In this document: positions 22,667-34,500 of the stretch, in pieces
Numbering within the stretch: the first letter of the stretch is position 1
Layout of the letters: every line of letters starts with the position of its first letter
Source of the DNA: Gnetum montanum
Taxonomy: Eukaryota; Streptophyta; Gnetopsida; Gnetales; Gnetaceae
Reading direction: 5' to 3'
Assembly: GCA_015680685.1 (NCBI GenBank)
Contig: MNCI01006084.1
Coordinates: 309,842 to 373,841, forward strand
DNA length: 64,000 nucleotides
Notes under the pieces: model-generated
The model's database searches: none
The model's input: the letters and a program-made list of their open reading frames with translations, nothing else
Told to the model about the DNA's origin: nothing
Program-made: the position numbers and the translations under genes

Positions 22667-25560
22667 ATGGATTCTTATGAGATCAACATAGCAACATTAC
22701 CCATTTCTAGCTTTAGTGTTGAAGTCTCCAATCCTGTGATTGCAACTGAACCCATAGTCGCTGTTGGGGAGATGAACCCTCAAGGGTCAACTCACCGGTC
22801 ACTTAGGTTACAGGGCAAAGACCCCACTTATACAATTCTCACCTCGGAACAGTACAACTTCATCTGCATAAAGATCCAAGCTAACCTGCACATTGATCGC
22901 ATGGAAATGGAAGCAAAATGACATGACGAACTCATCTATAAGGGAGGCCATAACTTTACTCCTTCGGCATATGACGTGATTCCCCTATCTAAATCCCATT
23001 ATGAACTCATATCCTAGCTCCTCATGGCAGGGAATCAAACCTTGCAGCAACCCACCGTAGAGCCTCAAAATGGAGATGAGGAAGATGATTTCGTAGCTCA
23101 ATCTGAACATGTGGATTCGTATCACAATCTCAGTCCTCATGCTTACGCAAACCCATTATTCCACCCTTTCATGGGAGAGACTATGCCTCTTCATGCACCT
23201 ACAAGAACTTAAGCACCTATTCTCAATAGGAAGCATCCGCCCCCATTCTTGCTTTCTCTACAACCAACACCCAATTTGATACGTCCATCTCTATTATTCT
23301 TCCGGTCACCATGTTACCCTCTCTCTCACAAATACAATCCCAAAAACTCTCCTCTCAAGCTAATATAGGGTCAACCTTCCGACCCCAAATAATTGGGATG
23401 CGATCCGTGATACTCGCTTCTACATCCACCCATTACATACCACGAGTGCAAATCCAAGGAACACCCTTCACTGCTTCAACTCAATAGGTTTAGGGTGTTT
23501 CCTCACAACTTGTAACCGAGCAGTGGCCCACACCTATCATTCAACAACATCAACCTGCTCACTACAGCATACCACCCATTGCAATCCCATCTGTGAATGT
23601 CCCCCAAATACAACCATCAACAACCTAGCAGTCATCTTTCCCACAAATCACACAACAATCTAACTATTACCATGCACAATATAACCAACCATCCAATCCA
23701 CCTAGTGCTCAAGAATGAGCAGATGCTAGAAAAATGATGCAAGCCTTAACTGATGAAGTAAAGTGCCTTAAAATTGCAAACACTGAAGAAGTCAAGGTGT
23801 TGGACTTCTATTAAGATAATCCAATTAGCTCTTCAGTGCCACCATTGACTTTACCAAAAGGAATTTCATTGCCGCAATTAACCAAGTATAACAGAGAGGG
23901 AGATCCAAATGCTTACCTAGTGACATTCTGATTAGAGTGTCTATTACTTTGGGCCTGGCCTCATGCAATCTTGCGTGTGTTCGCTATATCCTTAACTGGA
24001 AAATCCTTAGACTAGTACTGAGCTCTACCATGTAACTCCATATCCTCTCTAGAGGATTTGTTACATCAATTCGTTACGCATTTTAAGTATAATCTAAAGC
24101 CTAAAGCCACACTAGACAGTCTAATCCAAATAAAACAAGCGTCATTAGAGCCCGTACAAAAATTCATCCAAAGATGGAGCGTTGCCCTTAACAAACTTCA
24201 CGAGCCTATCCCAGAAATGTATTTACTTACAATCCTCAAGAGTTCCATGAATGATTTCATTAAGTTAAAACTCTATTATCTGAACGCTCGTACTTTGAGT
24301 CAGGCATTTGTCCAAATCACAAACATAGAAGAGGTAGCACAGACAAGTCATGACCCAGCTTACCAAACTTTTAAAAGCCAACATACGAGGAAAGATAAAG
24401 ACAAGTCTAAAACAATAGTTGCAATAGTGGCAGAGACAGTTCAACCCAACAGTGCAAGGCAGAAAGGGAAATAACCCTAACACCTGAATCTTCCTTTGCC
24501 CAACACCTAAATCTTCCTCTTCCCAAACTGCTAACATGGGTCATACTCGTACCTTCAAATGAAAAGACCCAACCTAGTACACACCCTTAACCATGAAGCC
24601 TTCACAACTACTAGACCAACTTCTAAAGGCTGGATTGATTCAAAATAAGCAAATGTCTCTTGCAGAATCCAAAAAACAGGATCGATGCTGTGAGTTGGTT
24701 AAAAACCCAACATTGGCAATAGCTAATGAACCCCCTGTTCCAAGAGGTTTTAGGTTAAATAGATTCTATGAATATCACCAACGATGTGGGCATGGAACTA
24801 ACTACTGCTTTGCCCTAAAACAAGACATAAAATGTATGATTGATAGAGGTGAGATAGTCTTTGACGAAGCCAACCTAGTAAGACCTCAAAATCAGTCTAT
24901 GGGGGTATACAAAGATCCTCTTAACACCAAAGAGTCATCCTATGTGATTAACACCATCCATGTCAGCAATGAACAAGACATCCCATGAAAGCCTTTTGTG
25001 GTTCGTGTACCTGCTGAAACCGCGTCTACGCTAACACCTCCACAAGCTCATTTTGCCACACATACATCTCCTACACCATGAAAACCATTCTTCATCCGAG
25101 TACACCCTGCAGTTGCAATAGCAAATGTGCCATTGCAAACTCGACCCATTCCATTTGTAATTCGGATGCTGAAACACCCTAATGTGCAACCCCCAACAGT
25201 TCTCCTACGACCCTCATGAGAACGCCTTGCCGATAGACTAACCAGGGAATGTCTAGCAAAAGAATGTCAAGGCTATGAGTTAGGATCGCCAAAACCCACA
25301 CCGTTGAATGTTGTCCCTATGGTTCCAATTATTGATCAGCCTAGCACAAGTCATCAAGATAAGAACTCGGGAGTGTCCAGTGTCCCAAACCTAACAACTA
25401 CAGTTAATAATGCAAAAACTCTTCTGTGAGAGATACAAATGTTGGGTCAAATGGACAAAGTCTCAATAGATAAAAACATCCCAAATAGTAAAGACTTGGC
25501 AAGTGCCCTAACCTAGGTTACATAGGCCTTAAAACAAAAGAACACCTCTGTAAGCCTATA
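22667..25560 (+). pseudogene. gag: gag pseudogene of C
   Basis: Begins MDSYEINIATLPISSF at 22667. A long Pro/Gln-rich region follows (23000-23760). The gag core is open at 24058-24474 (LHQFVTHFKYNLKPKA, LIQIKQASLEPVQKFIQRW, LKSSMNDFIKLKLYYL). At 24767-24830 a knuckle reads YEYHQRCGHGTNYCFALK, where Tat elements usually start with Cys, so the first Cys is lost. At least one TGA and several frame breaks precede the protease. Confidence 0.8.
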
Positions 25561-25570
25561 TGACCTAGTA

Positions 25571-26430
25571 ATGACCTCCCTGGTACATGACGAAGCTCTA
25601 GTGCATATGTTGACTTCAATCCATGTTAGTGAAGACCTTCCTACGAATGAACCATCTATTTACATCGTATTGTCTCCACATCAAGAGTCGAGGTCCACAT
25701 CTCTAGGATTTCATGCCAATGATATTAAAAGAGACGAAAAAATGGGAGAGGTCACTACCGCCCCTATGTTTATAACGATACAAGTTAACCAATTTAAGAT
25801 ACATAGGTTGCATGTTGATGACAAAGCGACAACAAATGTAATACCTTTCCCTATCATTAAACAACTAGGCCTTGCAAAACAAATACATCCAATGCCAACA
25901 TCATTCTTGAAATCTTTCAGTGGTTCCTGTGTCATGGTAAAAGGCATGGTTACCTTGGATTTCATAGCAGGGGCCCAGTTCCCCACATCAGTCGAATTCG
26001 TAGTCATGGATGAGATGCTGAGGTTTAATATGATTTTGGGATGGCCTTGGTTAGCTCAACTAAAAGTTTTATCCTCACCAATCCATCAAGAAATTCACCT
26101 ACCTTACGAAGGTGATGAAATCATCATACACGGGGATGCGGCAACATCACTTGCTTCCTCACACGTAGGAACGAACCAAGGGTCATAGGTTGAACTCTCT
26201 GAACCTAAGCAAAACACTACCAGTGAAACCCTAGACATTGGTCAATCTCCAACCCGCAACCTTCCTAAAATAGAGGAAGCATCAGAAGATGCAGACATAG
26301 GAGCCATTCCTGTAGATGTCTCTTGGTCAAAACTACCCTTTGACGTATCCAGCGAGGGGAATGGCAAGTATAAGGTCATACCTACACATCCCACCCTTCA
26401 TAGCAAATTACGAAAATTAAAGAAATAGAT
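25571..26430 (+). pseudogene. aspartic protease of C, active site lost
   Basis: Open from 25571 to 26188 (205 codons). The active-site region reads LHVDDKATTNVIPFPIIKQL, where Tat-family proteases have D-S/T-G-A, so DSG has become DDK (25814-25825). The second half, FNMILGWPWLAQLKVL, is the typical end of the domain. A tail with SWSKLPFDVSSEGNGKYKVI continues to about 26430 after a stop. Cannot be catalytic as read. Confidence 0.8.
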
Positions 26431-26439
26431 CAAAAACTA

Positions 26440-26660
26440 AGATAAACCATCATGTGTTTGAAATTACGTTAAACTACCACATGTCCAGAATGATGTTAAA
26501 CTACCAAATGTCCGCAATGATGTTAAACTAGCCACGGTCAGAAATGGCCGGTTCTTTTAAATTCACTGAAACAACTACAGTCTCCTCCCTTTGACGGAGA
26601 TGCAATAGTCCATCATGACTTTAAACTGATGTGCATGGCCTGAAATGACCTTAAACTACA
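26440..26660 (+). repeat. degenerate short tandem repeats with TTAAACTA core (C)
   Basis: Units of about 31 bases of the form ATGATGTTAAACTACCA plus about 14 more occur at about 26465, 26496 and 26520, with looser copies to 26660. Related units recur at 32165-32245 and 35860-36135 in the same element. Confidence 0.6.
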
Positions 26661-26972
26661 GCATAGTACATTACTAGTTTACCAAAATCTCGCTACGTCA
26701 TTATCGTTTACATTTCACAAATTACGATTTTCATTTATCTTATGTTTACCAGTTATGATTCCAGTTTACATTTACGTTCACAAATAAACTTAAAAAAAAT
26801 AGAAAAACAAAAAAATATATATAAATATATAATATGGAGTGAATACATGGCAATAAGATGATGACATATTACACCGTGAACATGTTATATTTGTTCTCAG
26901 ATATTCCAAAAATAACAAAACCAGCCAAAAAACTAAAAAAAAAAAAGAGACTAACAAGACTAAAAAGCCAAA
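26661..26972. other. AT-rich stretch downstream of the antisense gene
   Basis: Non-coding. It contains ATATATAAATATATAATATG near 26817-26836 and A-rich runs. It lies just 3' of the antisense gene's stop, so it may hold its 3' UTR and poly(A) signal (an AATAAA-like word cannot be assigned with confidence). Confidence 0.4.
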
Positions 26973-29764
26973 TTATGCATTAGTATTAGGAGGGGGCTGG
27001 TCCCCAAACTCCTCTACGTCATCAGCTCTCATCCCACTGGGGCTAGCCTCACCACCACCATGTCCCTATAACAAAGAAAAAAAACAAAAAAAAACAACAA
27101 AAAAATAGATTAAAAATGCAAAACAAAAATAATGATGACCAAAGGCAATAAAACAATACAAGACTAAAACACTCATAGGTGAGGAAGGCCTAAGATTAGC
27201 TTCCAGGCACCATAGAATCTCTTCTTCAAGCATGCATGCCTAGTCTTCCTCAAGCCTGAGGTCAACATTGGCTAAGGTTTTACCCTTGTCCACTGAAGTC
27301 CAGGAGGGGTGCTCAAGAGAGAACATGCTTGTTGAAGCTTCCCCAGAGGCAGTGGTAATGGATCTTTCAGGAGACCCCTCCACTTCCATACACTCAATGA
27401 ACTTTTCATAAGAAGAGTGCAAGCCTAACCCCTCGATGAACATCTCCATCCGACGATGTTCAACTAATTCCTATTTCAACCATTTTTTGTATTGGTGCTT
27501 ATGATCTTTCTGATCCTAGTCCCATTTATGTACTTTGGATGCAAAGGACTTCCAGTCATGGCACTTCCTATTCAATAAATTCATTTGGGCCCTTTGTTCA
27601 GCAGATCCCAAGTCGCCTACACCTTTCTATTCAAGACTGTCCAATAACGTGCATAGGTGATCTCTGATGTGCGCCAGGTACTATCACTAGCCAATCTAGC
27701 AGAGGCAAAATCATAACCGGCTTGCAAGTAATTTCTCTCCTCTGTTACCTTCACCAAATTTTCTTTCAATGATTGAACCTCATGCCATAAGTGTTCAATT
27801 GAGCACCTACAAGTCCAGAGAGACTTGGCATTCTGAACAACACAACCCAAAACTGCATCATAAATCCCTCTCGGGATCTGCTCAATATCTTTAGGTAGTT
27901 TGGGGAGAGCATCAATATGGGTGGCCTCGGAAGGACTCCACTAAAGCTTTGCACCTATGAGTACAAACATCACACATATGAACTAATAGAGATCTCCAAT
28001 AAATGCAAAAGCATAATGAGCACAGGCACTTGGTATAAAGCACACACCTAATTCAGGATGAGTCTATTGCAAATGAGCAACAACATCATTGACGATGCTC
28101 GTAACAAAGTCCAATTTATTGGGCATTTCAGGCCACAGTCTTAATTGACCAGTGGACGTTGGATCTACATGGGAAGGCACCTCAACTGAGGCCTATAACT
28201 CCAACACATTCGCCCGAGATGCATGTGCTTTAGGCACTTTAGCATCCACGTATGGTGTTAGGGAGAGTCATGATAATCAAAACAATGTACAAAGCTAAGA
28301 AGTATGAAATGCGGATCAAACTAACCAAACATACTAAGGAGCCATTTGTTGGTCAGCTCAGGTGGATCATCAAGGTGTAGAGACTCATCAAAGAAACTAT
28401 CAAAAACAACTTTCTCCCCGCTTGAATGCTTAAGGGCATCTAAAGCCTCAGCAAGTGTCACTCCCATGGCACCTGTTTCATCCTTTTCCCATAAGATGAG
28501 GATATACTCAGTTACTTCTTCTCTCATTTCATTCTCTTCATCTAGCCCAATGATAACCATTTCAGGCTCACCAATTGGAGCTAATTCATCCCTTTCCCTC
28601 TCAGGGGTACCCATTGTTAACATCAATAAATCTAAAGTTAGCAAGACATAATAGGTATGCATATTTAAGTAAGCAAATAAATTCAAAAGGCGATAAAAAA
28701 TCTTAAAGCAAAAATACTTACCTACTTCTGGCAAGATGCATTGGATCCTCTCTACTCTCGGTGATCTAACCTCTGTAACAAGTTTCCTTAAACGCTTAGC
28801 CCTTCTCACCTTAGCCTTGGCCTTCCTGATGGTCTCTTGAATCAAGCGCTCAGCTCTCCTAACAGTTGTGTGTAGCTTAGGTGGTTCCAATTCCAAGCTA
28901 TCATGCGAATGGTGGGAATGACTGGCTGCACCCCCTATTGTGATGGAGACTAATTCTTCGATGCCTTCAGGTGGATCTTGGGATCTAGTGGTGCTAAATA
29001 GATGACGAATCCAGGGGCCAGACAACTATGAACAATCCCTTAACACATAATGATTATCTCCATAGACCACTAAGAACTCAGCAAACCTACGGAGATAGCC
29101 CACGAAAAAGGCAAAGGTAAAGTGGGATTTAGCATCAACATTGGAATGTAGCCTAATGATCTCTCCATAGAGACCTAATCCAAGGAACTGCACCTAATTG
29201 TAGCACATACCAGTCTCTAAGATTGAGTGCATAACACGTGTAGAATCAACTCCAAGACTTCTTACTTGAGAAAGAGACTTAGGGAATGCTCGTGCTCTAA
29301 AGAGTGGGTACAGAAAATTTACCTCCATTGAGTGAGTATCAGCTTGCATGGCAAAAACCCCAGGACCCCGTGGTACACCTAGCCTTCAAGTTCCTTGATC
29401 ACCCAGACTTCCTTAGTTGCTCTATCTACTGCCACCTTAGCACCATCCATTGGTACACCAAAAAGATCGAAAAATAATTTGGTAGTTAGGTGTAAAGACA
29501 CCTTAACTCCCTGAACTCGTGTAGTAAAATAGCAGACATCATCGTTAAAAGAGTCAACGATGGAAACCGTTTCTGTCATGGGAATGTTAGGAGTCAAGGC
29601 AGTAAATAGGTCCATCAAGCCTGCATTGGTAAGATGGTTGATGATTTTCTTAGGTGCCTTCATGTGCAGCCACCGTTGTGATTCCTCTATCTCTCCAAAC
29701 TTCATAAAGAGAGTAGCCTCAATGCGCCTGGATATGATGGTAACCCCATTAGGGAAAATAGCCG

Positions 29765-29865
29765 CTATAGACAAGAAAACAAAAGAGACATTGAGCAAAA
29801 ATTAAGAGTATGATAAGCAATTATGTAACAAAGATGAAAACCAATCCTAAAACACAATCATTTAC
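29765..29865 (-). other. predicted intron 2 of the antisense gene
   Basis: 101 bases, donor AATG|GTAAAT, acceptor TTGTCTATAG|CGGC. The join keeps the frame (F-A-N-G-A-A-I-F). Confidence 0.65.
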
Positions 29866-30137
29866 CATTAGCAAATGGAGTAGGCACATTTGGTGCAGGA
29901 TCAACCATTTGAGGAAAAACAGGCCCATCAAGAGACCAATGCTCATGCAGCTAGCCGCGAACTTGACAACGTTCAAAGGCCCTAGAGAATTGCCTAGGGT
30001 AATTGACAATAGCACCATTGGTCTGATCTAGCACTGTAGCACAAAGAGTGGGGCCCACCATGAATGCCTCCAATGCTGTGCACGCTAAGGCAAGCCCACC
30101 ATCATCCTCATGCAATCCATGCTCATCAAAACGGGGC

Positions 30138-30219
30138 CTACAAAGAAAAAGGTAACCATACGTAAACAATGATATAACGTTAAAGGAACCAAAGTTAAGA
30201 CGAGTATAAAAGAGCATAC
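30138..30219 (-). other. predicted intron 1 of the antisense gene
   Basis: 82 bases on the minus strand with donor AT|GTATGC and acceptor TTTCTTTGTAG|GC. Removing it joins GTGGACAT to GCCCCGT, keeping the frame (V-D-M-P-R-F). Confidence 0.65.
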
Positions 30220-30504
30220 ATGTCCACTCTGTACACTATTCCAGATGGATTTTGGAACAACGTATGCACACGGAAGGCTAGAAAAAGTGTACTACTACTG
30301 TTGTAATGGTTGCAAGACGGCAATCCCCACACACACGTCAAAGGACATGTAATTCTAGGACCTTCGGGAGTGCCGCCCTTGACTATATATGGTCCCTCGT
30401 CTATGTCAACAACGAAGGCTAGCATGCCTCGTGTTGAGCCAGGCAACATGGTCTCAACAATATCACAAGTCAACCATTCACTCAAGTGAGATCATATGAC
30501 AACG

Positions 30505-31094
30505 CTGAAATTTTGCAAAATAAATGATAAAAATGCACCAACATTCAGAAGAAACCATATTACATGAGGCCCGATCCGCATGTCATAACGGGGTATGTTC
30601 GATTCCAAAGGGCCGAACCAAGATAGCACACCAACAAGTTCAACCACAAGGAGAAAAGGCTTAAGTCCCCTGCATAGATCTAGAACCTTAGGTAAGTAAA
30701 TTAAAATATATAAATTAAAAATAAAATAAAATAAGGCAAATATATAAACCCAACAAGTAAATAATATTTAACACATAAGACTACCTCATAAGACAAGAAC
30801 ATTGGTATTCATTTGGTGTATTTGACGCTTGCTGGGGAACATTGAGATCCATTAGACAGTAGTTCATTACAAGCAACATGAAACCAACATTTGTAGGAAA
30901 AGCATTTAAATTATTTGTTCCAATAAACATAGCACCAGCAAGTAACGAGTATTCCATAACTCATGTCATCCTGAACAACCCTTCAACCTGGCAACTCACG
31001 CTGGAAGTAGCACACACTATGAGACAACTCACGCAGTGGCACAACTCATGCTGCAGAAGCAGCTAATGCTGGGAAGTAGGTCACGCTACAAAAA
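30505..31094. other. region 5' of the antisense gene, no coding sequence seen
   Basis: AT-rich with a few CACGCTG-type words from 30980 on. An acceptor-like GCAAAATTTCAG (minus) at 30505-30516 suggests a further upstream exon, but none could be identified. Confidence 0.35.
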
Positions 31095-31335
31095 TTGCAT
31101 TTTCTCTGGGGGCACTCATGCCTAGGCACAAAAAAAATTGCATTTTCTCTAGGGCACTCACGCCCAGGCACAAAAAACAAATTTATAGTTTTCTCTAGGG
31201 TGCTCATGCCCAGGAAAAAAAATTACAGTTTTCTTTGGGACACATGCACAGGCAAAAAAATTACAGTTTTCTCTGGGGTGCCCATGCCCAGGAAAAAATT
31301 ACTATTTTCTTTGGGCATTCACGCCCTGTCCCTCC
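31095..31335 (+). repeat. about 38-46 bp tandem repeat, six degenerate copies (C)
   Basis: Each unit has CTCTGGGGCACTCATGCCCA, then GGCAC, an A-run and TTACAGTTTT. Successive copies begin near 31101, 31148, 31192, 31234, 31272 and 31309. Length changes are mostly in the A-run. The open frames here (HALGPGTKK-like) are repeat artefacts. Confidence 0.7.
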
Positions 31336-32352
31336 CAGACACTCATGCTAACTCTGCCCCAAGTCGCTACTCATGTTGGGTGTGCCTTGGCCATTACTCA
31401 CACTACCCATACTTACGTTGTTGCCTGAAAATAACAACAGAAAATAGCAAATCTTAAAACCCCAATGACATCCCAGATATCCAAAATTTACTATAGAATG
31501 TAAAAAAAATTCATGATAAAAGATCACGCTAGAAAAACCCAAGATCCAATAAAATTTTCACTCTATAAACATAGCAAAAACGGTAGCCCTAATGGCTCAC
31601 GTTGTACTCACACTACGATCGAATGGCATCAAAAACAACAAAAGAAAACATACTTGCGTAGGGTCCCCGCCCATGATGAAATCCTGGGTTGAGAAAGGTG
31701 TTGGAGCAGTTCTTCACTCTCCTCTATAAATGCCAAGCTTACCTTCTTCTTGCCTTTGTCTCATTGGTCTTCCCTCCCTTTGCCTTTCATTTTTCTCACA
31801 CTGCGCTGCACACCCTGTAGCCCACGCTGCCCTGCATGCCCTGTTGCTCATGCTACACTATGCACCTAGTCACTCACATTGCCAACACTAACTCACGCTA
31901 CACACTTTAAAATTCCTTTTCCACCCTTGGTTCAATTTATTCCACTCCTTTCTCTTTTATTCTTATTTTACGTTGTGCTTTTTATTTTATGATTCTACCT
32001 TGTTTTATTATTATTATAATTTACTTTGTTTCCATTTTCATGTTCTCAGGATAGTTTCTTCTTTTTTATGCATATCATTTCTTATAAGGTAAATCATAAG
32101 CAAAAAAAAGCATGAGGACCAAAAATCTATGAAATCATGAAAAATCATAACACTATTATTCACATGAAACATGAATGCCATGTGTGGCCCAGTATAGCCT
32201 AAAACTGCCATGTGGTCTAGGTATGACATTAAATTACCATTATACTTGCATCAGAATGTGAATTAATTACACAAAGCTAGTTTATATAGCAACTCCCTCA
32301 TCAAAGAATCTCACTCACGTTGCTCCTGGTTTAAATTGGCAGGAGCAAGCAT
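31336..32352. other. non-coding block before the RT of C
   Basis: Contains a plus-strand TATA-like CTCTATAAATGCC at 31721-31733 followed by a CT-rich leader, another CACGCTG/CATGCT-rich stretch (31800-31910) and a short TTAAA-type repeat (32165-32245). No coding sequence is supported. Confidence 0.5.
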
Positions 32353-33560
32353 ATGGACAGCAAGAACCTCTTTTCAACATTGTCTATCAATGGACCACAC
32401 GGGGCCATAAAAAGAGTGATTAATCTAGAATCCTTAGATCTAGACTCATCTGCTTATGCTAATTTCATGGCATCCACTCAAGAAACATCAGACTGCTCTA
32501 AGGGTATGACTAAAACTTTACACCTAGAGGCTAGCAACATCACTAAAGATCCTCTCGTTGAAGTCCCCATTATGATGACTAATGAAAAAACTAGAACACT
32601 GAACTAAGTGCCCTATTCAATCCTCAATTCGCTAATGACATTATTCAAGTACTGAAGGACAATATTAAAACATTTGCATGGTCATATACTAACATGTCAT
32701 GGTTGGACCCCCAAATCGTATAACACAACATTATCCTTGATGAAAAAATCAAACCAGTAAAGCAAAAGGCACGAAAAGTTAAACCTGAGGTAGCGTTGGT
32801 AGTTCGTAATGAAATCACGAAACTTTACCAAGCTAGTTTCATCCGAGCCATTGACTACGTAGATTGGGTATTTAACATTGTTGTTATCCCTAAGAAAAAT
32901 AGTAGCATCCGTATATGCATCGATTTTCGTGATCTCAACACAGCCACTATAAAGGATGATTTCCCGCTACATAGTATTGATCAACTTGTTGACTCAACTG
33001 CTGGGCATGCATTGTTATCCTTTATGGATGGATTCTTGGGATACAACCAAATCAGGATCAACCCAGAACACCAACTCAAGACAACCTTTACAATGCCTTG
33101 GGGCACATTCTATTACACAATGATGTCATTCGGTCTCAAAAATGCAGGTGCTACGTATCAACGAGCAATGACATACATATTTAGCGATTACATGCTTAAT
33201 TTGCTCAATTATTATGTAGATGACATCGCAGTCAAGTCTAAAAAAACCTAGCAACACGTAAAGGATCTAGACTTAGTGCTCAAACGTTGTCTCAAACATG
33301 ACCTCCAACTTAACCCAAAGAAATGTGTCTTTGGGGTTAAAACGGGCAAAATTCTTGGCTTCGTAGTCTCTGAAATAGGGATATGAGTAGACCCCAATAA
33401 GGTTAAAGTAATAACTAGTATGCAACTGCCTAGGAACCTCACCAAATTATGTGGTCTACAAGGTAGACTGCAATTCATCAAACGCTTTATCGCAAAACTG
33501 ACGGATAAGTTAAAACCCATGCAACATTTACTATGAAAGAATATGCATTTCCAATGGACT
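32353..33560 (+). pseudogene. linker and reverse transcriptase of C
   Basis: The linker (32353-32607: MDSKNLFSTLSINGP) ends at a stop. RT reads EVALVVRNEITKLYQASFIR, NSSIRICIDFRDLNTATIKD, LSFMDGFLGYNQIRINPEHQ and MSFGLKNAGATYQRAMTYIF. The palm motif YVDD at 33213-33224 is intact. The core 32796-33251 is open for 151 codons; the thumb (LKRCLKHDLQLNPKKCVFGV) follows after a TAG. The gene would copy element RNA to DNA. Confidence 0.85.
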
Positions 33561-34500
33561 CAACAGTGCCAGGAAGTATTTGAAAACATAAAAATGGAGC
33601 TAGCTCAACTGCCGATAATTCATCCCCCACAAAGCGATAAACCTTTTTGCATCTACCTCGCGACACCCAATTCATCTATTGCATCCATGCTTTGCGAAAA
33701 ATGAGAAGATGGAATTGAGATCCCCGTTTAATATCTAAGTCATGCCCTAATTGCCTACGAACAATGATACAATGACGTGGAGAGATCATGTTTGCCCTAG
33801 TCTTTTCCTTGAAAAAGTGACGACATTATCTCTTTCGTAACCAAGTCTATATCATTTGCAAAGATAATGTGCTTCGAGCTATCACTAACAACATCTATGA
33901 ATCAAGTAGGATAGCTAGATGGAAAGTGATAATTGTTGAGTTTGACCTATGCTATGTGACTCAATCTTCCACTAAAGGTCAAGCAGTAGTCAATCAATTG
34001 ACCACTTCACCAACACAAGATCAAGGGATAATCAATCCTAAATTCCCTAATGAGAGCGTTAATAGCATCAACACTATGCCTGATAACTACGATGCAATCC
34101 TTTACTTCGATGGAGCTTCAACTTCTCAAGGAGGAAGTGCTGCAACCATCATCACATATCCCTCTGGAGAAATTTGAACCTTCCCTTTGCCTATCGACTA
34201 ACCTTCCCTTGTACCAACAACATGGTAGAGTACGAAAGTCTTCTTAGAGGTCTTATAGTAGCACTAACTTCAGGAATCACACATCTCGTAGTTCAAGGTG
34301 ACTCACAGTTAGTAATCAATCAAGTCACAAAGGTTTATGCATGCAAGGCTTCTCATTTGCAACCATACTGTGACCTGACTAAACACTTACTGAAATAATT
34401 GATCAACGTAGATGTGCAACATGTTCCTAGGAACGAAAATACCATCATCGATGCACTTGCTACACTAGCCTTAAACATGACACCTGAGATGTTCCATGTG
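33561..34500 (+). pseudogene. two RNase H domains of C (retroviral-position and archaeal type)
   Basis: A decayed first RNase H (PFCIYLATPNSSIASML, then LSHALIAYE, about 33640-33990) is followed by a second, archaeal-type domain. There YFDGAST puts the first Asp at 34109-34111; then come MVEYESLLRGLIVAL, LVVQGDSQLVINQVTK and DALATLALNM. A stop (TGA) and a shift at about 34177 separate the parts. Two RNase H domains are a mark of the Tat lineage. Confidence 0.8.

Larger units (their letters stand above)
26973..30504 (-). pseudogene. antisense intron-bearing gene inside C (between PR and RT)
   Basis: Runs against the element. Visible exons (minus): 30504-30220, 30137-29866, 29764 to about 29320, pieces at 29270-28730 and 28620-28320, 27954-27617, 27500-27180, and a last exon 27065-26973 ending ...PPPNTNA and TAA. 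Introns 30219-30138 (GTATGC...TTTCTTTGTAG) and 29865-29765 (GTAAAT...TTGTCTATAG) splice in frame: VDM|PRFDEHGLHEDD and FANG|AAIFPNGVTI. The N-terminal half includes TETVSIVDSFNDDVCYF and TTRVQGVKVSLHLTTKLFFD; a basic stretch (ETIRKAKAKVRRAKRLRKL), an acidic stretch and a coiled-coil-like part (HEVQSLKENLVKVTEERNYL) follow. In-frame TAGs in exons 2 and 3 mark it as decayed. Product unknown; resembles plant retroelement extra ORFs in architecture. Confidence 0.7.

Noticed and set aside
22342-22680. Cys/Ala/His-rich open frames on both strands
   Set aside because: They arise from the CACGCTGC low-complexity words in the leader of C; no domain, and both strands are open for the same reason.
31095-31335. 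CRISPR-like array
   Set aside because: Units are contiguous tandem repeats without unique spacers, in a plant retrotransposon.
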